NCBI RefSeq assembly: GCF_014697625.1
Contig: NZ_JACJSG010000001.1
Span: 186,001-250,000 of the forward strand
Reading direction: 5' to 3'
DNA: 64,000 bases
DNA from: Anabaena azotica FACHB-119
GTDB taxonomy: Bacteria; Cyanobacteriota; Cyanobacteriia; Cyanobacteriales; Nostocaceae
In this document: one piece after another, positions 27,821 to 37,418 of the stretch
How positions within the stretch are numbered: position 1 is the first letter of the stretch
Layout: the number at the start of each line of letters is the position of its first letter
The notes under the pieces: generated by a model
Told to the model about the DNA's origin: nothing
Databases searched by the model: none
What the model saw: the letters and a program-made list of their open reading frames with translations, nothing else
Program-made: the position numbers and the translations under genes

Positions 27821-28552
27821 TTAATCACCCTGCGGGTAATCATTCCACAAAGTGGTGATTTCACGCAAACTCTGGTGATTCCCATTACCTAAAATTAAAT
27901 GATCTAACAAGGGAATCCCTAAAAGTTGCGCTCCTGCTAATAGTTGGCGTGTTAATTCTATATCCTCTTGACTGGGTTCCACGTTACCGGAAGGGTGATT
28001 ATGGGCAACAATTGTGCGTGTTGCACCTTGGCGAATGACTTCCCGAAAAATTTCCCGTGGAGAAGCCAAAGTTTCCGTAGCTGTACCGATAGTAATTACT
28101 TGCGTCCCCAGTAGGCGATTTTTCACATCTAGTAATAACACCGCGAAACGTTCTTGATTTTGCCACATCAAGTCTTGACTCAGCGCCGCCGCCGCCGTCA
28201 CTGGACTATCAATTGGTGTCCTGTCTAAAGGACGGGATTGAAAAGCGCGTTTACCCAATTCAATCGCTGCTAATATAGTTGTGGCTTTTGCTGGGCCAAT
28301 ACCGGGAATTTGCATTAACTCAGCCGGGGTAACTTCTCGCAAAACGTCGAGTGGGTCGCGCTGATGTTTGCTCAACTCCTGTAATATATATTGTCCTAAA
28401 CCGACGGCTGAGAGTTTCCCAGGCCCTTGACCAGTACCTAAAAGAATTGCTATCAACTCGGCTGTGGCTAAAACTTTCGGCCCGTGAGTCATTAACCGTT
28501 CACGGGGGCGTTCATTGGTGGGTATATCAGCAATTCTCAGGCAATAGGTCAT
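27821..28552 (-). CDS. radC: RadC family protein (JAB/MPN domain)
   Basis: I set the start at ATG 28552 (243 aa), where the conserved family N-terminus [20 protein letters not shown] begins. A helix-hairpin-helix region ([21 protein letters not shown]) lies around residues 65-90. The C-terminal RadC JAB domain has the metal-binding motif [14 protein letters not shown]. The family was named for a supposed DNA repair role, which has since been questioned; the true function is unsettled. It appears monocistronic. Confidence 0.92.
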   Translation of the reverse strand: MTYCLRIADIPTNERPRERLMTHGPKVLATAELIAILLGTGQGPGKLSAVGLGQYILQELSKHQRDPLDVLREVTPAELMQIPGIGPAKATTILAAIELGKRAFQSRPLDRTPIDSPVTAAAALSQDLMWQNQERFAVLLLDVKNRLLGTQVITIGTATETLASPREIFREVIRQGATRTIVAHNHPSGNVEPSQEDIELTRQLLAGAQLLGIPLLDHLILGNGNHQSLREITTLWNDYPQGD

Positions 28553-28752
28553 ATAACAACTAAAGAAAAACTCATAGATACAGTTATCTTCAGTTATCCC
28601 TTGTTTGCGCTCAGTTTCACCCAAGCTTGAGCAAATCTTTAATTTTTGCTTTTTTCTTCATCTATTGGTAATTGGTAATTGGTAATGGTAGAAAATAATT
28701 ACCTATTACCGACCAAACCAAGCATATCGTCAGTAATTAGCCGGACTTGATA

Positions 28753-29694
28753 TTACTGATAAATTTGCGTCGCCTTCAACATATGGTAAGTAATGATTAA
28801 CTGAGTAAGGGCGAGGGGGTAACTTTGCAGTGTTTCCCCTGTTGTACCTGCTACCTTACCTAGTTCGGGGTTACTTTCGCGATCGCATACATTGGTCAAG
28901 TACGGCATATCAGAACAAAGAATATGCTCTAATTTATTCACCTGTTCTAAAGTCGCATGACCATCAACTTCTAACACATCCACTGGTTTACCCATATCCC
29001 TATCTAATCCCAGGCGAATTGCTGAACCAGAGTCATCATTAGTTAATTTAATAATTGGCGTAAAATCTGGGTGGGGAATGGTGGGACGCAATACTAAACG
29101 CACATTCAGGTGTCCGTTAGCTTCATCATGATCATCACAAGGCGGATAAAAACTCACAACAATATCAGACCATTGTCTCTGAGGACGAATAAATTGTTCC
29201 GAGTCTGGTTCACGTTTCTCTAATTCTGCTAACACTTGTTCGGGTGTGTAACCGCGTTTTTGAGTGTCGCGTTTGACTTTCCATTTAGCACGCAGGTCTT
29301 CTGGTGGGGCGAGGTAAACCCTCACATCGTAGCATTCACGGGCTGCACGGGTAGAATAACCCAGCAATCCCTCGATAATCACAAATTTATTTGGTTTGAT
29401 ATACTGTGGCGGTTCAAAAGTTCCGGTTTTGTGACTATATACGGGTTTGAGAATTGGTTGTCCTGTACGTAGCAGCGATAGATGCTGCTGCATGATATCT
29501 AAATGGTTACAATCAGGGTGGAGAGCTGTGATTCCTATCTCTGCGCGTTGCTGACGGTCATACCGATGGTAATCGTCTGTACAGATGAGGGTGACGTTAT
29601 CCGTCCCTAGTATTTGTGCAATCCCCTTAGTCAAGGTCGTTTTACCAGCAGCACTATCACCAACTATACCAAGAATTATTGGACGGCTCATCAT
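28753..29694 (-). CDS. Phosphoribulokinase/uridine kinase family protein (PRK paralogue)
   Basis: The 313-aa protein has the P-loop GDSAAGKTTLTKG (12-24) and the PRK-like segment CTDDYHRYDRQQRAEIGITA. KPVYSHKTGTFEPP and IIEGLLGYST also match the phosphoribulokinase fold. It differs from the normal Calvin-cycle enzyme of cyanobacteria, for example in GDSAAGKT instead of the usual GDSGCGKST. It is therefore probably a second, diverged kinase rather than the housekeeping Prk. The substrate is unknown. The start may be 29694 or the adjacent ATG at 29691. Confidence 0.8.
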   Translation of the reverse strand: MMSRPIILGIVGDSAAGKTTLTKGIAQILGTDNVTLICTDDYHRYDRQQRAEIGITALHPDCNHLDIMQQHLSLLRTGQPILKPVYSHKTGTFEPPQYIKPNKFVIIEGLLGYSTRAARECYDVRVYLAPPEDLRAKWKVKRDTQKRGYTPEQVLAELEKREPDSEQFIRPQRQWSDIVVSFYPPCDDHDEANGHLNVRLVLRPTIPHPDFTPIIKLTNDDSGSAIRLGLDRDMGKPVDVLEVDGHATLEQVNKLEHILCSDMPYLTNVCDRESNPELGKVAGTTGETLQSYPLALTQLIITYHMLKATQIYQ

Positions 29695-30394
29695 ACTCCC
29701 CTCCCGGATATTAGCAACGTGAGTAATAAATTTTGCAGAGAATGTTTTCTTATTTTAGAAGGGATTGTATCAAGTCATTTAATTGAAGACATTTTGTGCA
29801 ACATCTCTATACATTTAGAAATAATCTCTACTTGATTTGTGAAAAAATGACATCTGTATTCCAGTAGGATTTAGGGAGTTTATCTATATATGTAAAGTAA
29901 ACGCCCAGCATTTAACATCTACCAATGATTACTGAGAAGATGTTGATATTCCTATGGTCATACTTCAACACTCATAATTCAAAAGTTATATCAAGTTCGG
30001 CTAATTACTTATAATATGGTTGTTTTGGTCGGTAATTGGTAATAGCTAATAGGTAATTGTTGTGAGCCATTACCGATTACCGATTACCTATTACCAGCCC
30101 CCAATATATGATAAGTATTTAAGCGGACATGATATTAGAAGGTTTTTAGTTAAACAAAATTTATAACTTCATATCATCACAGGATTCTCAATCCTGACAT
30201 TTAGATTTTAACTATGTAAATTAACGCATAGTACAAATTTTTCCTACTTTGGGGGAATAGCCAATAAATACAAAAATACATACTATGACAGAAGTGAATA
30301 GAGTCAAGAACTATTGCATAAAAGCAATATATAAAGTGCTTTGGGTTATATAAGAGTAATAAGCCAGTATTGGGGAGCAAATGAGGAAGGGACT
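29695..30394. other. Intergenic region with TAATTGGTAAT repeats
   Basis: This 700-bp AT-rich divergent spacer contains a fold-back array at 30028-30107: GGTAATTGGTAATAGC-type units face ATTACCGATTACCTATTACC. The ATP-grasp promoter should be in the last 100 bp. No gene was found. Confidence 0.5.
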
Positions 30395-31996
30395 ATGGTA
30401 ACTCTAAATCATACAGAATTGGCATCAGTCGATCAGTTTCGCAGCCTGCAATGTACCTTGCGCGATCGCTGGAAAACTATCGAGCAATTTGACACTGGTG
30501 AAGCAGATATTGTCGTTATTCCTTCCTTAAGTATCGACCAGCGCGAAATTCAAAAAGTTGAGGGTTGTGAACATTATGAAGAAAGATTACTGTTCACCTT
30601 GATGCGCTTACGCAATCCCCGGACTAGATTGATTTATGTAACATCAATTCCCTTACATCCTAGCATTATTGATTATTATTTACAACTGCTACCCGGTATC
30701 CCCTTTTCTCATGCGCGTAATCGCTTGCTACTACTTTCGACCTATGATTCTTCTCCTAAACCCCTAAGTCAAAAAATCTTAGAACGTCCTCGGTTAGTGG
30801 AAAGAATTAAGCAAGCTTTAAGGGCAGAAAAATCATTTATAGTTTGCTATAATTCAACAGAATTAGAAGCAGAATTATCAGTAAAATTAAATATCCCCTT
30901 GTATGCTGCTGCACCAGAATTGCAGATTTGGGGGACAAAAAGTGGTAGCCGACAAATCTTTGCAGAAAGTGGCGTACCCCATCCCGATGGGAGTGGACTA
31001 GTTTGGACTTACCAAGACTTAGCAGTGGCGGCTAGTGAATTGTGGGAACGCCAACCATCACTGAAAAAGATGGTAGTGAAGTTAAATGAAGGGATTTCTG
31101 GGGAAGGAAACGCACTGTTAGATTTGCAACCAATCATGGATGTTGCACCATCAAAAGCTACTCCAGCCGAGAGGGTAGCCGCAATTAGCGATCGCTTTTC
31201 TTCACTGCGTTTTCAAGCCAAGCAGGAAAATTGGCAGAACTTTTCCGGTAGAATTACAGAATTAGGAGCGATTGTCGAGGCATTTGTCGAAGGAGAAATT
31301 AAGCGATCGCCTAGTGTCCAAGGACACATCATACCCACAGGCGAAGTAGAAATTCTCTCAACTCATGACCAAATTCTGGGCGGCCCAGACGGACAAATTT
31401 ACTTAGGTTGTCGGTTTCCCGCAGATGAAAGCTATCGCCTGCAATTACAACAATTAGGCTTACAAGTCGGGAGAAAGTTGGCAGAAAAAGGCGCGTTGGA
31501 AAGATTTGGTGTAGACTTTATCACCGTTGACAAAGGCAATGGTGAATGGGACATTCAAGCAATTGAAATCAACCTCCGCAAAGGTGGGACAACCCATCCC
31601 TTCATGACCTTAAAATTATTAACCAACGGTCGTTATGAATTATCTACCGGGTTATTTTACAGTCAACAAGGTCGTCCCAAATACTACATTGCTACAGACA
31701 ACTTACAAAAAGACCGTTATCGGGGACTATTGCCTAATGATTTAATGGATATCATCGCCCATCATCGATTACATTTTGATAGTTGCACCGAAACAGGAAC
31801 AGTTTTTCATTTGATGGGTTGTCTTTCCCAGTTCGGTAAATTGGGGCTAACTAGCATTGGTGATTCACCTCAACAAGCAGAAGATATTTATAACAAAGTT
31901 GTCAAAGTTCTTGATGACGAAACCCGCGTCAACACTCAACATTTTCCCCTCTTCTCTGATTATAGCTTCCCTAACGCTTGGGATGGATATAGTTAA
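30395..31996 (+). CDS. ATP-grasp protein, peptide ligase PGM1-related
   Basis: ATG 30395 follows GAGGAAGGGAC and gives 533 aa. The N-terminal 150 residues are a Rossmann-like domain (EADIVVIPSLSID, RTRLIYVTSIPLHP). Residues about 180-440 are ATP-grasp: KSGSRQIFAESGVPHPDG, KMVVKLNEGISGEGN, FVEGEIKRSPSVQG and IQAIEINLRKGGTTHP, which supplies Mg-ATP residues. The family joins a carboxylate to an amine at the cost of ATP. The closest named relative I recall is the pheganomycin-type peptide ligase PGM1. No peptide-natural-product genes are adjacent. The stop codon touches the right end of the second tnpB element. Confidence 0.8.
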   Translation: MVTLNHTELASVDQFRSLQCTLRDRWKTIEQFDTGEADIVVIPSLSIDQREIQKVEGCEHYEERLLFTLMRLRNPRTRLIYVTSIPLHPSIIDYYLQLLPGIPFSHARNRLLLLSTYDSSPKPLSQKILERPRLVERIKQALRAEKSFIVCYNSTELEAELSVKLNIPLYAAAPELQIWGTKSGSRQIFAESGVPHPDGSGLVWTYQDLAVAASELWERQPSLKKMVVKLNEGISGEGNALLDLQPIMDVAPSKATPAERVAAISDRFSSLRFQAKQENWQNFSGRITELGAIVEAFVEGEIKRSPSVQGHIIPTGEVEILSTHDQILGGPDGQIYLGCRFPADESYRLQLQQLGLQVGRKLAEKGALERFGVDFITVDKGNGEWDIQAIEINLRKGGTTHPFMTLKLLTNGRYELSTGLFYSQQGRPKYYIATDNLQKDRYRGLLPNDLMDIIAHHRLHFDSCTETGTVFHLMGCLSQFGKLGLTSIGDSPQQAEDIYNKVVKVLDDETRVNTQHFPLFSDYSFPNAWDGYS

Positions 31997-33183
31997 TTGT
32001 TGACATACTCCCCCGAATACAATTCGGGGGATTCTGGGCTGCTAACAGCGATTGCAGGCAGAGCCAGTCTGACATCACCTAACCCAACAGTCGATGCCCC
32101 GACTGTTTGAATATTACGTGCGGCGTTGTCGTCTCTGCCATTAATTGACTGACATGAAGGACAACGCCACTCTCTGACCGAGAGATCCAATTTCTCCAAA
32201 ATATGGCCACAACTTGAGCAAGTCTTGCTACTGGGATACCACGGGTCAATATAGACAACCAGTTTATTCTTCTTTTTAGCAACCCATTCTAGTATTTGTA
32301 TAAACTCACCAAAGCAAGCGTCTGATATTTTTCTCCCCCAAAGTCGCTGCATTCCTTTAAGGTTTAAAGTCTCAAAACAGAGAACATCAAACTTGTCGGT
32401 TAACTCATGGGCTAGTTTCCAGAACCAGTCACACCGACAATTGGAAATATCCTCATACTTGCGTACTAGATTCTTCCTCGCTCGTTCCCTATTAGATGAA
32501 CCTTTTAGCTTTTTAGAATGCCGTATGCTGGCTTTTTTGATTGCGTTTAGAGACAGCTTGAAAAATTGAGGAGACTCAATTGTTGTACCGTCTGAGCAAG
32601 TGAGGAATGTCTTTAACCCGAAGTCAAAGCCAGCGATTTTACCCGTCTTGACTTCAACTTCTGTACAGACGCGATTAATCGCATCTCTATCAACCACTAC
32701 AACCATAAACAACTCACCTAATGGTGTACGTTTGATAGTTAAGGTTTTGATTGTTCCCTCAATCTCTCTCGACTTCCAGAATTGATAAATCTTACTTCCA
32801 ATTTTTACTCTGTTGCCACCCAAAAACTTATAACCTGCTTGTTTAAGGGTAAATGATTTGTATTTTTTAACCTTTTTAAATCCTGGTGGTCTAACCCCCT
32901 TCTTGTTGTGTTTAAAGAATAATTGGTAGGCTTTCTCAATACGTTGGCAGATGTCTTGCACTGCTTGAGAGCCTACTGATTGCCAAAATGGATTACGTTT
33001 TCGCAGTTTAGCAATATGAGATTGAAGTTTGACACAGCTTAAATGTTTGCCCCACATTTGGTAGTAGCGTTTGTGCAGAGCAATACAATGATTGTAAATT
33101 ACCCCACTCGCATTGATCATGCGTTTAAGGTGTCTATTCCGCTTGTGCTGATATAACTTAAATCTCAGTGTTTTCATACACAT
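31993..33183 (-). CDS. tnpB: TnpB-type RNA-guided nuclease/transposase (IS200/IS605 OrfB family), element 2
   Basis: The 396-aa protein starts MCMKTLRFKLYQHKRNRHLK, and is a different subgroup from the tnpB at 25492. RuvC acids appear intact: D in AGFDFGLKTF, E in CFETLNLKGM and D in GRDDNAARN. A CxxC...CxxC zinc finger (CSSCG, CPSC) is present. The last codons run through the right-end hairpin at 32010-32030, as expected when guide RNA and gene 3' end overlap. No tnpA is present. The element lies directly after the ATP-grasp gene. Confidence 0.9.
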   Translation of the reverse strand: MCMKTLRFKLYQHKRNRHLKRMINASGVIYNHCIALHKRYYQMWGKHLSCVKLQSHIAKLRKRNPFWQSVGSQAVQDICQRIEKAYQLFFKHNKKGVRPPGFKKVKKYKSFTLKQAGYKFLGGNRVKIGSKIYQFWKSREIEGTIKTLTIKRTPLGELFMVVVVDRDAINRVCTEVEVKTGKIAGFDFGLKTFLTCSDGTTIESPQFFKLSLNAIKKASIRHSKKLKGSSNRERARKNLVRKYEDISNCRCDWFWKLAHELTDKFDVLCFETLNLKGMQRLWGRKISDACFGEFIQILEWVAKKKNKLVVYIDPWYPSSKTCSSCGHILEKLDLSVREWRCPSCQSINGRDDNAARNIQTVGASTVGLGDVRLALPAIAVSSPESPELYSGEYVNN

Positions 33184-33265
33184 TATTATACCATTTTATA
33201 GCCGAATAAATTCGGCTTCTTCGCTTATATCCCCTGGTTAGAAACCAGGGGCTTTACGCATCACG
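31997..33265 (-). mobile_element. TnpB-only IS200/IS605-type element
   Basis: The right end is at about 31998-32040 with the hairpin CCCCCGAAT-ACA-ATTCGGGGG (32010-32030). The left end at about 33200-33265 has hairpins AGCCGAATAAATTCGGCT and CCCCTGGTT-AGA-AACCAGGGG (33231-33251), followed by GCTTTACGC. Such subterminal hairpins are the recognition sites of HUH transposase TnpA, which would act in trans. There is no target-site duplication, as usual for this family. Exact borders are inferred. Confidence 0.75.
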
Positions 33266-33360
33266 CCTCGTAATTGCTAATTGGTGATTGGTAATTGGTT
33301 GGACAAGTTCTAGAAAGCCTATATCTTCAGAAGCGAGAATGGCGCTGTCCGTCCTGTCAA

Positions 33361-33508
33361 TCTGACTTTTCACGGTATTTGAAAAACCTCACTTCCATTC
33401 CTCTCACCCACGAGGGGAGAGGCTTTGATTTTCTCCACCTTCCCTAGTAGGGAAGGTGGCTGGGGGGTTAGGTCTGGCGTTAGCTTTTCCACATGACGTG
33501 AAAAGTCA
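33361..33508. repeat. Foldback repeat with GACTTTTCAC ends
   Basis: GACTTTTCACGG near 33363 faces ACGTGAAAAGTC near 33496, about 145 bp apart. Between them are CCTCTCACCC...GAGGGGAGAGG and CTTCCCTAGTAGGGAAGG hairpins. It resembles the other non-coding inverted repeats of this window in design. Confidence 0.6.
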
Positions 33509-33595
33509 GCTGTCACGAAAAGTTAGCGTAACCTTTGCCTGAATCCAGAACTTCTGGTTCGTGGAGTGGCTCAAAGTCAGGTAATATATAAATGG

Positions 33596-33910
33596 TTAAA
33601 TAAGTACTGTCTCAGCTTTTGCTTGGTCAGAAGTAGAGGCAGTTTTCTCCTGATTTACAGCAAAAATAGCATTTTCTACATTAGACACCAGAGGCTCCGA
33701 TTCTACTAAAACTGGTGTAGCATCAGGTAAACTCCACGCATCTTCTAAAGTTTCCCAAGATGGGGCAAAAGGTGGTAGCGCTAAAGCGCAAGCTTTCCAA
33801 CAGGCTTGTACAGGCGCTCCCAACTGTTGGCACATCCCGCCTCGACGACCCTCTGGTTTGTAGTGGCGGCAATATCGACAGGCAGATGTCAAAGAATTAA
33901 TAGATTTCAT
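33596..33910 (-). CDS. Cys-rich small protein of unknown function
   Basis: The 104-aa protein carries a Cys cluster at its N-terminus: C11, C14, C27, C37 and C41 in SACRYCRHYKP, GGMCQQLG and ACWKACALALPPF. The spacing suggests a metal site or redox pair, conserved in style with small proteins of filamentous cyanobacteria. The second half (50-104) is acidic and low in complexity. I do not recognise a named family. It stands alone, with a 421-bp AT-rich upstream region. Confidence 0.65.
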   Translation of the reverse strand: MKSINSLTSACRYCRHYKPEGRRGGMCQQLGAPVQACWKACALALPPFAPSWETLEDAWSLPDATPVLVESEPLVSNVENAIFAVNQEKTASTSDQAKAETVLI

Positions 33911-34331
33911 TTGGGTTCATCTTTTATGCCGTTTATGGCTGATTTCGTCTTTATATTTTCCTTCTAGATAGAAATACGTACCGATCCCGTAACCCGTGAT
34001 TACAGCTAGGTTAGAACCGTTTTTACACTAAAATTAACTTTATTATGTTTTTAGATTTATGTTATATTTTTCAATGTTACTTATAGTGGATACATATAAA
34101 TTATTGCCTTTAACTTATTGGGGATCAAAGGTAAAAGTCATACTTTTGATATATGATGAATTTTTAATTAAGTTATATCTTTTGAGTTTAAATGAGCTTT
34201 TTTAACGGATACATCATTAAAAATGTAAATTTAACAACCAAGATAACGGGCAAAAAACTGTTGATTTATACATAAAATATCAAATATTTTTAGGTGTGGC
34301 AGGATACAGGCGCTTAAGAGCCTGTCCCCCG
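33911..34331. other. AT-rich upstream region of the Cys-rich gene
   Basis: This 421-bp stretch is rich in A and T and holds the promoter of the gene ending its minus-strand reading at 33910. Near 34313-34337 a partial copy of the CCTGTCCCCTGCTATA repeat lies next to the neighbouring gene's end. No gene is visible. Confidence 0.45.
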
Positions 34332-34874
34332 CTATAACTGCTTAACACTACAGAACCCACAAACCCCCCAACGCTGAAGTTCACCGGGTGGTGTGGGACA
34401 TTCGCATTGAGGACAAAGGGGTAAACGTTGCGATCGCTCTTGTTTTGTCTTCGCCCAATTGCTAAAAACCTGATTCACGTCTTCACTCACAACTCTCACC
34501 TGATGCACTGCATCAACTTCACCCAAATAACTTGGATGTTCGCTAGGTAAAATAGTTGTCTGTGGTTGTTCCTTTTGTGGATGACGTTGCCAACCAGCAG
34601 TAGAAAAACGTATATCTACTAAAGGATTGGTTAGTTTTTGATTTAACTTGACAACTAAGGTTTGACGGCTAAAGGTCAAGTTTTGCGCCCAAGCAGCACT
34701 AGAAGTAGCCACACGTAAAACATCACGCTGTATCGATAAAGGTTGAGTTTGGGCAGCAATAACACTACCTACAACTTCTGCCCAAAATTGGCACACTTGC
34801 TGAAACGGTTGTTCTTGCCATTTCGCCTGCTTTTCTATAACACCTAAAATATCATTAACCGATTTAAAAGACAT
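34332..34874 (-). CDS. DciA-like (DUF721) protein with C-terminal zinc ribbon
   Basis: The 180-aa protein has the DUF721 signature in residues 1-100 (FKSVNDILGVIEKQAKW, FWAEVVGSVIAAQTQPL, LRVATSSAAWAQNLTF). DUF721 includes DciA, the ancestral replicative-helicase operator of bacteria lacking DnaC/DnaI. The C-terminus adds a small zinc ribbon, CPQCECPTP and CGFC, not found in most DciA. Identification as DciA is by family resemblance. It is divergent from the SPOR-domain gene; their starts are about 106 bp apart. Confidence 0.75.
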   Translation of the reverse strand: MSFKSVNDILGVIEKQAKWQEQPFQQVCQFWAEVVGSVIAAQTQPLSIQRDVLRVATSSAAWAQNLTFSRQTLVVKLNQKLTNPLVDIRFSTAGWQRHPQKEQPQTTILPSEHPSYLGEVDAVHQVRVVSEDVNQVFSNWAKTKQERSQRLPLCPQCECPTPPGELQRWGVCGFCSVKQL

Positions 34875-34980
34875 CTTGCCAAATTACAGCCACAATTGAG
34901 CTTAGTTCCCGGATCTATAGTAATAAACAATTTTTCACAGCATTCGCAAACAACTAGTCTAAGTTTGAGGCACAAAGGCG

Positions 34981-36360
34981 ATGAGTCAAAAACCCCTGAT
35001 GGATGGTAATGGACTGAAACCAGCATTAGCGGCTGCGTTAGCGAGTTTAGAAGTGCAGTTAGAACAAGAGTTAGCCCGTTACCGACGCAAGCGCATGGGA
35101 ATAAGGGCTACCAGTCAATCTAGTGTGCATAGTTACGCTCATAATTATGCACAAGAATCGGCAGATAAAAATGCCACAATGGCAAACACTCAGCCATCGC
35201 TATTAGAAATTAAACCCCTTTCCAAACCTCTACCTTTATCCCCAACTCCCCAGGAAAAACCAGCACCAGTCACTATCAAGTCATCTACTCAAGACAAAAA
35301 ACCACAACCAGAAATTGAAAATATTTCTCCCCCAGTCCCTAGTACCCAGACCCCAGACCCCAGACCCCAGACCCCAGACCCCAGACCCCAGACCCCAGTC
35401 CCCAAAATACCAGATAACTCTCAACCAGAAGCCAATACACAAATTCCTCTCCCGCCAGCCAAGTCTAAGGACAATGGTAGTATCGTCCCGGCGATCGCTC
35501 AACCTAATCAAAGCGACAAACTTTTAGCTGATGATACTCCTCCCCAACCAGATGACTATTTAGAATCGAGTGAAGCACTGTTGCGGAGTCTCACAGACGA
35601 ACAGCCAGAAGAAAATCAAGCCAGAAATGCTAACGATAGTCTACTATCCCCTTTGGGTATCGGCTCCATGTTGCTTTTATTAGTAGCAAGTCTGACTTTG
35701 GGTTATGTAGTCTTCAATCCTAAAACCCTACCTCAGTTGAATTTCAGTAGATTATTCAATGGTAACTCATCTCCCAGCACCGAAAATCCCCAGCCAGTTG
35801 CTAGTAATCCCCAAACCCAATTACAACCAGAACTTACCCCCATACCCAAGTACCCCAATTTAGCAGCCAAAGAGTTTTCAGAAGTCAGAGATCCTATTGA
35901 TGTAGTTGGCTTACAACCCAAGGTGCAACCAACCCCCACTACCCCAGCCAATCCTATCGCTATTCAAACCCCTGTTGTGCCTCCAGTTACCAACACCTTA
36001 CCAGAGACACAACCTTTACCAACCCTCAATCCTTCTCCTAGCCCCAGTCTACAACCCATACCCACAGCCACCCTCAATCCTTCTCCCAGCCCCAGTCTAC
36101 AACCCATACCCACAGCAACTGCAACTCCAACTCCACCGAGCGCCGAAATCAAACCCTCAGCAGATGGACGGTACAGTATCGTTATAGAGAATCAAAACTC
36201 TAACACCCTGAATGAAGCAAGGCGAGTAGTTCCAGACGCTTACCTGTCACGCAACAGCAAATTAATCTATCTGGCTACAGTCAAGACGAAACAACAAGCC
36301 CAACAAAGGCTCAAAAAGCTACAAGCCCAAGGGCTGAAGGTAACGGTACAGCAGCCATAG
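34981..36360 (+). CDS. Proline-rich single-pass membrane protein with SPOR-like C-terminus
   Basis: The 459-aa protein has a disordered, Pro-rich cytoplasmic half (60-220), one membrane helix (about 225-243, GIGSMLLLLVASLTLGYVVF) and a second Pro-rich region outside. Residues about 398-458 read as a SPOR-type fold (YSIVIENQNSNTLNEARRVV, LIYLATVKTKQQAQQRLKKL). SPOR domains bind denuded peptidoglycan at septa, so a role in division or wall is plausible. Two repeat expansions lie inside it: the PDPRPQT array (nt 35345-35400) and a duplicated block ending LNPSPSPSLQPIPTAT (nt 36022-36117). Confidence 0.75.
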   Translation: MSQKPLMDGNGLKPALAAALASLEVQLEQELARYRRKRMGIRATSQSSVHSYAHNYAQESADKNATMANTQPSLLEIKPLSKPLPLSPTPQEKPAPVTIKSSTQDKKPQPEIENISPPVPSTQTPDPRPQTPDPRPQTPVPKIPDNSQPEANTQIPLPPAKSKDNGSIVPAIAQPNQSDKLLADDTPPQPDDYLESSEALLRSLTDEQPEENQARNANDSLLSPLGIGSMLLLLVASLTLGYVVFNPKTLPQLNFSRLFNGNSSPSTENPQPVASNPQTQLQPELTPIPKYPNLAAKEFSEVRDPIDVVGLQPKVQPTPTTPANPIAIQTPVVPPVTNTLPETQPLPTLNPSPSPSLQPIPTATLNPSPSPSLQPIPTATATPTPPSAEIKPSADGRYSIVIENQNSNTLNEARRVVPDAYLSRNSKLIYLATVKTKQQAQQRLKKLQAQGLKVTVQQP

Positions 36361-36550
36361 ATAGTAGAAATTTGCGATAGGATTAGGGAATAGGGGGATT
36401 GGGGATTGGGGATTGGGAAGAAAGAATAACCAAATGTAGCGGATTTTTCAGATAAGTTACCTATTAACCTTACCTAACGTTTTCTGCAAAATAAATTTTT
36501 TGAATTTTCCCTAAAGGGTTGACTGGCGAGACAATGAATGGAGGGCTGAG

Positions 36551-37258
36551 ATGGAATTGATTAAGCGTATCCAAAGGGTGATTAGGGCTAACTTGAACAG
36601 TTCGCTGGCTAGTAAGGAAGATCCAGAGAAGATTCTGGAACAAACTGTGATGGAAATGCAGCAACATTTACTGCAATTGCGACAGGGAATAGCACAAGCG
36701 ATCGCCACCCAAAAACGCACTGAACGTCAAGCCGCCTCAGCCCAGTCAACCGCCGCAGAATGGTATCGTCGCGCCCAATTAGCACTACAACAAGGTAATG
36801 AACCTCTAGCCAGAGAAGCCTTGACAAAACGACAGTCTTATGTTAATGCAGCCGAAACCTTTTCTAGCCAAATTGGCGAACAAGTTGAGGTTATAAGTAG
36901 ACTAAAACAGGATATGCGGACACTGGAGTTAAAAATTGCCGAGGCGAAGATGAAAAAAGATATGTACATCGCTCGCGCTCGTTCAGCAGAAGCATCTTAT
37001 AAACTGCAAGAAATGTTAAAGGGTGGTTCAGCTACTAGTAGCTTGAATGCTTTTGAACGCATGGAAGAAAAAGTTTTGCAAGTAGAAGCAAAATCAGAAC
37101 TCATGAATCAACTCGGTAGCGATGACTTACAAAAACAATTTGACGCTTTAGAAGCTGGTAGTGATGTTGATAAACAGCTAGAGGCGATGAAAGCTCAAAC
37201 ATTACCAAATACAACAGATCCCCAAGCGCAACAACTACCCCAAGGTGATAACTTTTAA
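36551..37258 (+). CDS. PspA/IM30 family protein (Vipp1 paralogue)
   Basis: The 235-aa protein is almost entirely alpha-helical. The amphipathic first helix (MELIKRIQRVIRANLNSSL) anchors it to membranes, and the rest is a coiled coil of the ESCRT-III-like PspA family, including KEDPEKILEQTVMEMQQHL. Its ATG follows GGAGGGCTGAG. It shares its domain layout with the downstream vipp1 but lacks the long C-terminal extension, so it may be the PspA-like member. The two tandem genes are separated by 160 bp and may be co-expressed. Confidence 0.88.
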   Translation: MELIKRIQRVIRANLNSSLASKEDPEKILEQTVMEMQQHLLQLRQGIAQAIATQKRTERQAASAQSTAAEWYRRAQLALQQGNEPLAREALTKRQSYVNAAETFSSQIGEQVEVISRLKQDMRTLELKIAEAKMKKDMYIARARSAEASYKLQEMLKGGSATSSLNAFERMEEKVLQVEAKSELMNQLGSDDLQKQFDALEAGSDVDKQLEAMKAQTLPNTTDPQAQQLPQGDNF

Positions 37259-37418
37259 ACAATAGTCAATTATCAACACTAGGATATATCTTATCAATTA
37301 GCGGTTATTACGACACACTGAATACAACCGGAAAGATTACATTGAAAATGGAAGCTACTAAATAGTAAAAAAGTCAACTAATCAACAAAGCGCGTAAACT
37401 CCAAAAGGAAAAAAAGTT

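Noticed and set aside
35281..35527. Other-frame translations around the PDPRPQT array
   Set aside because: They come from the 14-bp repeat read in another frame and inside the SPOR gene.
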